Source: CAZZCN01 sp964652975 (GTDB taxonomy: Bacteria > Bacillota > Clostridia > Saccharofermentanales > UBA5734). From it: 5,729 bases of DNA. The position numbers and the translations under genes were made by a program. Where the stretch lies: positions 1-5,729 of the forward strand of contig CAZZCN010000140.1 in assembly GCA_964652975.1 (NCBI GenBank). Direction: 5' to 3'. Position 1 is the stretch's first letter, and each line of letters opens with the position of its first letter. A model generated the notes under the pieces. It made no database searches. It saw nothing but the letters and a program-made list of their open reading frames with translations, and was not told the origin of the DNA. Shown here piece after piece: positions 1 to 5,729 of this stretch.

Positions 1-148
1 AATGGATGAAAGGATCTTGTGAGTTTTGTTTATTTAGTTGCTGTCAAACAAGCGGAAAAATCCTTAATCACTACCAAGGAATTATAACACAATACATTTC
101 AAAAGTGTAGGCTAAAAATGTAAAAATCCACTCAGAGATTTTTATGAT

Positions 149-162
149 ATTTTCATGAAAAT
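149..162. promoter_or_regulatory. 14-bp perfect palindrome, possible operator
   Basis: The sequence ATTTTCATGAAAAT is a perfect palindrome with no spacer. It shares the TTTC/GAAA core arms with the inverted repeat at 231-249, 80 bases downstream, which suggests two sites for one dimeric regulator. The region is AT-rich, so chance palindromes are fairly likely. It is about 500 bases from the first gene and could instead serve a gene beyond the left edge. No named regulator can be assigned. Confidence 0.3.
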
Positions 163-230
163 CGACATAAAATGAATATGTTGACAGAAACGAAAACAAA
201 CGTGGAAATCAATACGTGAGACTGCTGTAA

Positions 231-249
231 CAGATTTCTATGAAATCTG
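231..249. promoter_or_regulatory. 8-bp perfect inverted repeat with 3-base spacer
   Basis: The arms CAGATTTC (231-238) and GAAATCTG (242-249) are perfectly complementary around a TAT spacer. This is the strongest symmetric element in the upstream region. It could be an operator for a dimeric repressor or activator, or a small RNA hairpin. No run of T follows, so it is not a convincing intrinsic terminator. Its inner part, TTTC-TAT-GAAA, resembles the palindrome at 149-162. Confidence 0.35.
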
Positions 250-586
250 AAAAACATTGTAAAAATTTATGAATATTATAAATAAATTGACATAGAAAAA
301 GTTTTGAAATTAAGCATGGTGCACAATAATACCGAGTATCATTTATGCTAAACGCTAATTCTTTTTCAAATAATGCACTATTTACAAAATGTTATTGTTT
401 ATAGGGATAATTTTTGATATATTGATTTTAGTGTATATAAAATTATAAATTAGCACAATTCAGGTATTAATCGAAATAAATACGATTATATATCTAAATT
501 ATTAGTTCTATAATCAAAGTAGTAGTTTTACTACAAAATTGACCGGATATTTTAAAATTCACTTGCCTTTCACTAGTTTATCGACT

Positions 587-595
587 TGGTAAAAT
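587..595 (+). promoter_or_regulatory. Candidate extended -10 promoter element for the hyd operon
   Basis: The sequence TGGTAAAAT fits an extended -10 element: TG, one base, then TAAAAT, five of six matches to TATAAT. Transcription would start near 602, giving a leader of about 66 bases before the first start codon. No good -35 hexamer sits 16-18 bases upstream; TTGCCT at 563-568 is 21 bases away. Extended -10 promoters can work with a weak -35. AT-rich DNA makes false matches common. Confidence 0.3.
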
Positions 596-613
596 TACTT
601 GTTTGATCTACAA

Positions 614-642
614 TTTAGATTTTATTTAAATGTATATAGAAT
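614..642 (+). promoter_or_regulatory. Alternative -35/-10 pair close to the first gene
   Basis: TTTAGA (614-619, four of six matches to TTGACA) and TAGAAT (637-642, five of six matches to TATAAT) are separated by 17 bases. The start of transcription would fall near 650, leaving a short leader of about 20 bases that begins just before the ribosome binding site. This competes with the extended -10 at 587-595; the sequence does not decide between them. Confidence 0.27.
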
Positions 643-656
643 AGAAATATTTACAC

Positions 657-663
657 AGGAGGT
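657..663 (+). promoter_or_regulatory. Ribosome binding site of the HydC-like gene
   Basis: AGGAGGT is a near-perfect Shine-Dalgarno sequence ending five bases before the ATG at 669. It fixes the start of the first gene and rules out the overlapping frame starting at 682 as the real gene. Confidence 0.9.
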
Positions 664-668
664 TTCAG

Positions 669-1172
669 ATGATCGAGAAAATTGCCGAATGCGGCTGCTG
701 TACAAGGGAAGACGAAAAAAAGTACGGAGAAATTGCCAACGTTATTGATCTTTATAAGGACAGGGAGGGAAGTCTCATCCAGATTCTTCACCTTGCGCAG
801 GAAATCTACGGCTATCTGCCACTTGACCTGCAAAGATTCATTGCCGACTCGCTTGACAAGCCATTATCGGAAGTCAGCGGTGTTATCACATTTTATTCAT
901 TTTTTTCAACAAAACCACGTGGCAAGCACACAATAAGGATATGTCTGGGAACCGCTTGTTATGTAAGAGGCGGTAAGAAACTTGTCGAACAGCTTCAGGA
1001 ACTGCTGAAAGTTGATATCGGCGACACCACCGAAAACGGACTTTTCACACTTGAAATAGCCCGTTGTATAGGCGCCTGCGGACTCGCACCTGCTATGATG
1101 ATAGACGATGTTGTCTACAAGCAGGTCAATGTCAACAAGCTCAAGTCGATTCTGGCAAAGTACGAAGAGTGA
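669..1172 (+). CDS. hydC: HydC/NuoE-like [2Fe-2S] subunit of a multimeric [FeFe] hydrogenase
   Basis: This 167-residue protein is the small electron-transfer subunit of the complex, a cytoplasmic thioredoxin-like [2Fe-2S] protein homologous to the 24-kDa NuoE subunit of complex I and to HydC/HndA. The four cluster ligands are visible as C92-x4-C97 (within ICLGTAC) and C133-x3-C137 (within ARCIGAC). The helical N-terminal half contains the family-typical HLAQEIYGYLP and VSGVITFYSFF segments (about residues 41-51 and 69-79). Length is normal for the family. The start is fixed by a strong ribosome binding site. Extra cysteines at 8, 10 and 11 (ECGCC) lie in a flexible N-terminal tail and have no assigned role. 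It is followed after 41 bases by the HydB-like gene and probably docks on that protein's FMN domain, relaying electrons to or from the flavin. Confidence 0.93.
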   Translation: MIEKIAECGCCTREDEKKYGEIANVIDLYKDREGSLIQILHLAQEIYGYLPLDLQRFIADSLDKPLSEVSGVITFYSFFSTKPRGKHTIRICLGTACYVRGGKKLVEQLQELLKVDIGDTTENGLFTLEIARCIGACGLAPAMMIDDVVYKQVNVNKLKSILAKYEE

Positions 1173-1200
1173 TCAAGGTAAACAATCAGAAATAAAATCC

Positions 1201-1205
1201 GGAGG
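1201..1205 (+). promoter_or_regulatory. Ribosome binding site of the HydB-like gene
   Basis: GGAGG lies eight bases before the ATG at 1214, inside the 41-base gap after the first gene. The next in-frame ATG is codon 125, inside a conserved domain, so this site supports translation of the whole Lys-rich N-terminal extension. The gap has no hairpin that would suggest a terminator, which fits co-transcription. Confidence 0.85.
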
Positions 1206-1213
1206 ATTAAGCG

Positions 1214-1417
1214 ATGAGTTCAGATAAAAAGCAAAACGAGAGCAAAGAAAATAAAATTAAAAATGAAAAGAAAATCGAAATTGTCGATAAAGACACAAAG
1301 ATAGAAAAAGCTGCAAAGATAGAAAAATCCGAAAAGCATGCTAAAAGTGAAAAGCACGAAGCAAATGACAAACACAAGCATGCTGTCAAGGAAGAAAAGA
1401 CAGAAGCGGCTGTCAAT
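1214..1417 (+). repeat. Low-complexity Lys/Glu-rich coding segment at the HydB N-terminus
   Basis: Codons 1-68 encode a highly charged segment with about 19 Lys, a dozen Glu and four His, and almost no hydrophobic residues except scattered Ile and Val. It includes an imperfect tandem repeat, KSEKHA-KSEKHE (codons 38-49, bases 1325-1360). The + strand is strongly purine-rich here. It is likely a disordered tail in front of the thioredoxin-like domain; no signal peptide is apparent. Confidence 0.8.
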
Positions 1418-4400
1418 TCAGATTTTATAAACGGTCTCGAAGACCTCGAGAAAATCAAAAAGTCGTACAACAAGTCACTCGAGAAATACAAATTCCAGGT
1501 TCTGGTATGCGCCGGAGCCGGCTGCATCTCTTCGGACTGCGGAGTAGTAAGAGACGCGGTAATAGACGAAATCAAAAAGATAAAAATGAGCGACGAAGTC
1601 ATAGTATACGAGACGGGCTGCATGGGCACATGTGCTGTGGGTCCCGTTATGCTTATTTTACCGGAACGCATTTTCTACACTGAGCTTACACCGGAGATAG
1701 CAAGGAAAATAGTAAACAACCATATATTGAATGGCAATATTCTAACTGAGCATACATTTTTTGACCACTCGCTAGGCAAGCGCGTACCTGTTATCGACAA
1801 TATCGACTTTTTCAAGGATCAGGTTAAAATCGCCCTTAGAAACTGTGGAATTATCGAATATGGCAACATCGAAGCATACATAGCCAGGGATGGATATTTT
1901 GCCATAGCCAAATCACTTAAGAAATCTTCCCCCAAGGAAGTTGTAGAGATAGTCAAAAATTCAGGAATGAAGGGTCGTGGCGGTGCCGGGTTCCCGACAG
2001 GAGTCAAATGGAATGCAGGCCTGCTTGCACAAAGCGATCAGAAATACATGGTGTGTAACGCAGACGAGGGCGACCCCGGAGCTTTCATGGACAGAAGCAT
2101 TATTGAAGGCGACCCGCATACATTGATTGAAGGAATGATGATCGGTGGATTTGCAATAGGCGCCAACATGGGATATGTGTATGTCAGAGCTGAATATCCT
2201 ATCGCAGTTGAGCGTCTTGGAGTTGCCATCGAAGAGGCAAGGAAACGCGGACTTCTCGGCAAGAACATCATGGGAAGCGACTTTAGTTTTGATCTTGAGA
2301 TACGAATCGGAGCCGGAGCGTTTGTTTGCGGTGAAGAGACTGCTTTGATGGCATCAATCGAAGGACAAAGGGGAGAGCCGAGACAAAAGCCACCGTTCCC
2401 TTTCCAGAAAGGTCTTTTCGGCAAACCCACTATAATCAATAACGTTGAAACTTTGGCAAGTATTCCCGCTATTATTTTAAAGGGCAGTGCCTGGTACGCA
2501 CAATACGGTACTGCGGCGAGCAAGGGTACCAAGGTCTATGCACTGGCCGGAGACGTAGTGAATACAGGTATCGTAGAAGTTCCTATCGGAATGCCTCTAG
2601 GTGATATTCTGTTCAAAATCGGCGGCGGTATGATGGGTAAGAAAAAATTCAAATCCGCTCAGATCGGTGGACCTTCAGGCGGCTGTATCACACCGGACAA
2701 CCTCAATGTCTCGACAGATTATGAATCACTTACCAAGCTCGGAGCCATCATGGGTTCAGGCGGTCTTATTGCAATGAACGAAGACACCTGTATGGTTGAC
2801 ACAGCAAGGTTTTTCATGGACTTTATACAGGACGAGTCATGCGGCAAATGCGTCGCCTGCAGACTTGGGACAAAGCGCATGCTTGAAATTCTCGAAAGGA
2901 TAACCAAAGGAAAGGGAGTACAAGGCGATATCGAACTGCTTCTGGAATTGGGTGAAACCATCAAGGAGACAGCAATGTGTGGACTTGGGCAGACCGCACC
3001 GAACCCTGTGCTTAGCACAATCAAATATTTCCGTCAGGAATTTGAAGAGCATATTCATGACAAATACTGCAGAGCAGGAGTATGCAGCGATCTTTTTATC
3101 TCACCATGCGAGAACGCCTGCCCTGCAAGCGTAAATGTTCCTGGTTATCTCGCACTCGTAGCCGCAGGAAGAATAATGGACGCATACAACCTTATAAGGC
3201 AGGAGAACCCATTTCCTGCAGTCTGCGGAAGAATATGCACACGACCATGCGAACTTAAATGCAGGCGCAGCTCACTTGACTCATCTCTGGCGGTCTGCGA
3301 TATCAAGAGATTTGTTGCAGACTATGCACACAGGAATGAACAGCCATTTAGCAACGACGTTGTTTTCCCGAAAAACGGCAAGAAAATTGCTGTCATCGGC
3401 AGCGGTGCATCAGGACTTACCTGTGCTCACTATCTTGTAAGAATAGGATATGCGGTTGATGTATACGAATCAGAGGCGGTCGCCGGCGGTGTTCTGACTT
3501 ATGGAATTCCTGAGTACAGACTGCCGAAGTCGGTTTTTGCACATGAGATAGAACTTGTCCAAAAGGCCGGAGTCAATATCTACCTCAACAAGGAAGTAGG
3601 CAAGGACATCACTTTTGAACAATTGAAAAAGAAGTATGATGCCATCTATGTTTCCACAGGAACACAATTCCCTCAAAAGGTCAACATACCCGGTGAGGAC
3701 CTTCCTGGTGTATTGCCCGGTATTAGTTTCCTTAAAGATGTTAACATGGGCAAGACCGTAGATATAGGAAAAGTAGTTGCTATAATCGGTGGTGGAAATA
3801 CTGCAATCGACTCTGCAAGAACGGCTTTGAGAGTCGGTGCCGAGAAAGTTCTGGTACTTTACAGACGTACTATTGACTCCATGCCCGCGTATGAGTCAGA
3901 AATTCTTGAAGCCATGGAAGAGGGCGTCGAAGTTATAGAACTTGTCGCACCTGTTCGTTTTGTCAAAGGTGAGAACGGCAGAATAGCCAAGATTGAATGT
4001 ATTAAGATGAAACGTGGCGAGTTTGACAACTCCGGCAGACGCAAGACGGTTCCTGTTGAAGGATCAAATTTCTTCATAGACGTTGACACGGTTATACCGG
4101 CAGTCAGCCAGTACGCGGATTTACCTTTTATCAAGAAAGGCGATATTGGCCTTACCTCATGGGGCACCTTCATCGTTGACCCACATACACTGATGACAAC
4201 CAAGGAAGGCGTATTTGCCGGTGGAGATGTTGCCAGAGGACCTGACACTGTAATCCAGGCGATTGCAGACGGCAAGAAGGCTGCTGAGTCGATTGATGTT
4301 TATCTGGGAGGAAGCGGCAAGCTGAACAAGGGAAATTATATTGAAATTCCAAAAGCATTCGAAGATGACGAAATTGTCGCCCTCGAGAGATTCCCTGTTG

Positions 4401-4513
4401 AACTGCTCAGTGTTGAAAAGAGAAAGAACTCATTTGATGAAGTTGTCGTAGGGTACCATAAGCTTGTTGCAATGGCAGAAGCTTCTCGTTGCTTGCGCTG
4501 TGATAGGAGGTAG
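1214..4513 (+). CDS. hydB: HydB/NuoF-like diaphorase subunit fused to a GltD/NfnL-type FAD oxidoreductase
   Basis: This 1099-residue cytoplasmic protein is about twice the length of HydB or NuoF alone. Order of parts: a Lys/Glu-rich extension (1-68); a thioredoxin-like [2Fe-2S] domain with C99-x4-C104 and C136-x3-C140; the NuoF FMN/NAD(H) domain with GRGGAGFPTGVKW (254-266) and NADEGDPGAFMDR (282-294), the latter typical of HydB; an [4Fe-4S] site C543-x2-C546-x2-C549 with C589. A C619-x4-C624 pair after H613/H615 recalls the hinge in Thermotoga-type HydB. Then comes a GltD-like module: Fe-S cysteines C632, C636, C671, C675, C679, C683; an FAD-binding GSGASG (729-734); a second Rossmann motif GGGNTAIDSA (859-868) followed by YRR (883-885), suggesting NADP(H); and the FAD-contacting GGD (1003-1005). 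It ends in SRCLRCDRR. The usual C-terminal two-cluster ferredoxin domain of HydB is absent. Homology is clear; the combined NADH/NADPH role is inferred. Confidence 0.92.
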   Translation: MSSDKKQNESKENKIKNEKKIEIVDKDTKIEKAAKIEKSEKHAKSEKHEANDKHKHAVKEEKTEAAVNSDFINGLEDLEKIKKSYNKSLEKYKFQVLVCAGAGCISSDCGVVRDAVIDEIKKIKMSDEVIVYETGCMGTCAVGPVMLILPERIFYTELTPEIARKIVNNHILNGNILTEHTFFDHSLGKRVPVIDNIDFFKDQVKIALRNCGIIEYGNIEAYIARDGYFAIAKSLKKSSPKEVVEIVKNSGMKGRGGAGFPTGVKWNAGLLAQSDQKYMVCNADEGDPGAFMDRSIIEGDPHTLIEGMMIGGFAIGANMGYVYVRAEYPIAVERLGVAIEEARKRGLLGKNIMGSDFSFDLEIRIGAGAFVCGEETALMASIEGQRGEPRQKPPFPFQKGLFGKPTIINNVETLASIPAIILKGSAWYAQYGTAASKGTKVYALAGDVVNTGIVEVPIGMPLGDILFKIGGGMMGKKKFKSAQIGGPSGGCITPDNLNVSTDYESLTKLGAIMGSGGLIAMNEDTCMVDTARFFMDFIQDESCGKCVACRLGTKRMLEILERITKGKGVQGDIELLLELGETIKETAMCGLGQTAPNPVLSTIKYFRQEFEEHIHDKYCRAGVCSDLFISPCENACPASVNVPGYLALVAAGRIMDAYNLIRQENPFPAVCGRICTRPCELKCRRSSLDSSLAVCDIKRFVADYAHRNEQPFSNDVVFPKNGKKIAVIGSGASGLTCAHYLVRIGYAVDVYESEAVAGGVLTYGIPEYRLPKSVFAHEIELVQKAGVNIYLNKEVGKDITFEQLKKKYDAIYVSTGTQFPQKVNIPGEDLPGVLPGISFLKDVNMGKTVDIGKVVAIIGGGNTAIDSARTALRVGAEKVLVLYRRTIDSMPAYESEILEAMEEGVEVIELVAPVRFVKGENGRIAKIECIKMKRGEFDNSGRRKTVPVEGSNFFIDVDTVIPAVSQYADLPFIKKGDIGLTSWGTFIVDPHTLMTTKEGVFAGGDVARGPDTVIQAIADGKKAAESIDVYLGGSGKLNKGNYIEIPKAFEDDEIVALERFPVELLSVEKRKNSFDEVVVGYHKLVAMAEASRCLRCDRR
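4505..4511 (+). promoter_or_regulatory. Ribosome binding site of hydA, embedded in the end of hydB
   Basis: AGGAGGT overlaps the last two codons (AGG AGG, Arg-Arg) and the first base of the TAG stop of the HydB gene, eight bases before the ATG at 4520. The close join suggests translational coupling of HydB and HydA. It also explains the two rare-type Arg codons at the end of HydB. Confidence 0.88.
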
Positions 4514-4519
4514 GAAAAT

Positions 4520-5729
4520 ATGAAAATCAATTTAACAATCAATAACAGAAAAGTGGTAGCTGACGAGGGCCTTACAATTATGCAGGCCACGAAGCAGAAC
4601 GGAATTAAAATCCCCAGTCTTTGCTATCTAGAAAATATTCATGAGTTCGGTTCATGCAGAATTTGCGTGGTTGAGGTGGAGGGCGCCAAAACATTAATGG
4701 CTTCCTGTATTACGAAGGCGACTGACGGAATGGTGATTTTTACAAACTCTGAGAAGGTTCGCAAAGCGCGTAAAGTTCTTTACGAGTTGATTTTATCTGA
4801 TCATGCAAAAGAATGTCTTACCTGTAAAAGAAGTCAGAGCTGTGAACTTCAGGAACTTGGACGCACTCTGGGCATCGAGCAGACAAGATTCGAAGGAGAG
4901 TATTCAGCTTTTACATGCGATTCATCTGTGTCGGTTGTGCGCGATATGAACAAATGCATACTTTGCAGACGGTGTATCACAGTTTGCAGTGAAGTACAAG
5001 GCGTTGGCATCTTGAATGCTCAGAACAGAGGATTCAAAACAGTTATCGGACCTGCAATGGACCTGGCACTTGGAACAGTTAACTGTGCTTTTTGTGGACA
5101 ATGTACCGTAGTCTGTCCGGTAGGTGCCCTGAAAGAAAAAGATGCAATAGTTGATGTCTGGAATGCCATAAATGATAAGAAAAAACGCGTTGTTGTCCAG
5201 GTTGCACCCGCTGTCAGAGTAGCTCTCGGCGAAGAATTCGGAATGGCTCCCGGTACTTCGGTTACAGGCAAAATCGCAGCATCACTCCGCACTTTGGGAT
5301 TTGATGATATATTCGATACCAACTTCACAGCCGACCTTACAATATTGGAAGAAGGAACTGAGCTTCTAGGCAGAGTCAAGAGTGTTGTTACCGGTATGGG
5401 CGGAACCCTGCCGATGATTACAAGCTGCAGTCCTGGATGGATCAAATACATCGAACACAACTATCCTGACCAGCTGCCGAATCTTTCCACATGTAAATCA
5501 CCGCACATGATGCTGGGTGCTTTGGCCAAATCCTATTATGCCAACATGATTGATGTCAATCCTCAGGATATGTATGTGGTTTCTGTAATGCCTTGCACAG
5601 CCAAGAAATTCGAAATTACCCGTGAAGAGATGAAGAACGGCGGGAATCCCAATGTTGACGCCGTGTTAACAACTAGAGAGCTTGCCTGCATGATCAAGGA
5701 AGCGGGTATTGATTTCCTGAATCTCAAGG
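4520..5729 (+). CDS. hydA: [FeFe] hydrogenase catalytic subunit HydA, 3' end beyond the window
   Basis: The visible 403 codons are open with no frameshift and cover all but the last part of a multi-cluster [FeFe] hydrogenase, which reduces protons to H2 or oxidises H2 at the H cluster. N-terminal plant-ferredoxin domain: [2Fe-2S] ligands C35, C46, C49, C63. Next comes the His-ligated [4Fe-4S] motif H95-x3-C99-x2-C102-x5-C108, then two [4Fe-4S] sets, C146/C149/C152/C156 and C189/C192/C195/C199. The H domain starts near residue 225, with first motif TSCSPGW (301-307) and second motif MPCTAKKFE (357-365). The third motif, which supplies the last H-cluster cysteines, lies past the edge; family lengths suggest roughly 170 or more residues are missing. 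The start has a strong ribosome binding site six bases after the HydB stop. The first motif has Ser where the standard motif has a second Cys. Maturation genes hydE, hydF and hydG are not in view. Confidence 0.95.
   Translation, partial: MKINLTINNRKVVADEGLTIMQATKQNGIKIPSLCYLENIHEFGSCRICVVEVEGAKTLMASCITKATDGMVIFTNSEKVRKARKVLYELILSDHAKECLTCKRSQSCELQELGRTLGIEQTRFEGEYSAFTCDSSVSVVRDMNKCILCRRCITVCSEVQGVGILNAQNRGFKTVIGPAMDLALGTVNCAFCGQCTVVCPVGALKEKDAIVDVWNAINDKKKRVVVQVAPAVRVALGEEFGMAPGTSVTGKIAASLRTLGFDDIFDTNFTADLTILEEGTELLGRVKSVVTGMGGTLPMITSCSPGWIKYIEHNYPDQLPNLSTCKSPHMMLGALAKSYYANMIDVNPQDMYVVSVMPCTAKKFEITREEMKNGGNPNVDAVLTTRELACMIKEAGIDFLNLK

Larger units (their letters stand above)
1..650. other. 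AT-rich upstream region without a recognisable gene
   Basis: This stretch is far more AT-rich than the genes that follow and is interrupted by stop codons in all frames; only trivial ORFs of about ten codons occur, for example at 240. No tRNA, rRNA, CRISPR array or insertion-sequence end was seen. It contains two perfect palindromes (149-162 and 231-249), two TTGACA hexamers (181-186 and 287-292) without convincing -10 partners, and promoter-like sequence close to the first gene. It is unusually long for a simple spacer, so it may hold a regulatory region, a long leader, or the promoter region of a gene beyond the left edge. Confidence 0.7.

Noticed and set aside
26..51. Inverted TTGTTT (26-31) / AAACAA (46-51) as a terminator of a gene to the left
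   Set aside because: The stem is only six AT-rich pairs with a 14-base loop and no T run after it.
181..315. TTGACA hexamers at 181-186 and 287-292 as promoters
   Set aside because: Neither has a credible -10 hexamer at 16-18 bases downstream, and both are hundreds of bases from the first gene.
522..534. Small hairpin GTAGT-TTT-ACTAC
   Set aside because: A 5-bp stem with a 3-base loop is too short to support as an operator or terminator in AT-rich DNA.
599..613. Possible Rex-like site TTGTTTGATCTACAA
   Set aside because: Only the outer TTGT/ACAA match and the spacing is 15 bp, not the 18 bp expected for Rex sites.
682..936. 84-codon + strand frame overlapping hydC
   Set aside because: The strong ribosome binding site serves the ATG at 669, and only that frame carries the NuoE-type cysteines.
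1207..1671. 154-codon - strand frame, Ser/Phe/Leu-rich and membrane-like
   Set aside because: The hydrophobic look comes from reading the AAA/GAA-rich Lys/Glu segment of hydB backwards as TTT/TTC; there is no independent evidence for a membrane protein.
2038..2532. 164-codon open frame on the - strand inside hydB
   Set aside because: It is antisense to the conserved NuoF domain, has no ribosome binding site context worth noting and its product is low-complexity Pro/Ser/Ile-rich, as expected of a codon-bias shadow.
5020..5460. 146-codon open frame on the - strand inside hydA
   Set aside because: It is antisense to the Fe-S and H-cluster region of HydA, and its translation shows no recognisable domain.

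Overview
The window carries a three-gene operon, all on the + strand, for an NAD(P)-linked, probably electron-bifurcating, [FeFe] hydrogenase. The order is a HydC/NuoE-like subunit (669-1172), a very large HydB/NuoF-like subunit (1214-4513), and a HydA catalytic subunit that starts at 4520 and runs off the right edge. All three genes have strong AGGAGG-type ribosome binding sites. The gaps are short (41 bases, then 6 bases), so they look co-transcribed. About 650 bases of very AT-rich DNA without a credible gene lie upstream; this stretch holds two clean palindromes and some promoter-like sequence.

The host is most likely an anaerobic, fermentative bacterium. An [FeFe] hydrogenase of this multi-subunit type, strong Shine-Dalgarno sites and AT-rich spacers next to moderately GC-balanced genes would suit Clostridia such as the cellulolytic group. 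Other anaerobic phyla cannot be excluded from the sequence alone.

Expected working of the complex: HydC contributes a thioredoxin-like [2Fe-2S] domain. HydB carries a second such domain, the FMN/NAD(H) site and an [4Fe-4S] cluster. HydA carries a chain of one [2Fe-2S] and three [4Fe-4S] clusters leading to the H cluster, where H2 is made or split.

The most notable point is the C-terminal half of HydB. In place of the ferredoxin-like tail known from Thermotoga-type HydB, it has a complete GltD/NfnL-type module with two Fe-S clusters, an FAD site and a second nucleotide site with a YRR motif suggesting NADP(H). One polypeptide therefore appears to join an NADH:hydrogenase diaphorase to an NADPH-type flavin oxidoreductase. 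That would let the complex connect NADH, NADPH, possibly ferredoxin, and H2. This is an inference from motifs. Related fusions may already be known in the wider family of bifurcating enzymes that includes Hyd, Nfn and Stn.

Other points of interest are a 68-residue Lys/Glu-rich N-terminal extension on HydB, a CxxC pair at the extreme C-terminus of HydB that may complete a cluster of the GltD-like module, and a TSCSPGW version of the first H-cluster motif in HydA.
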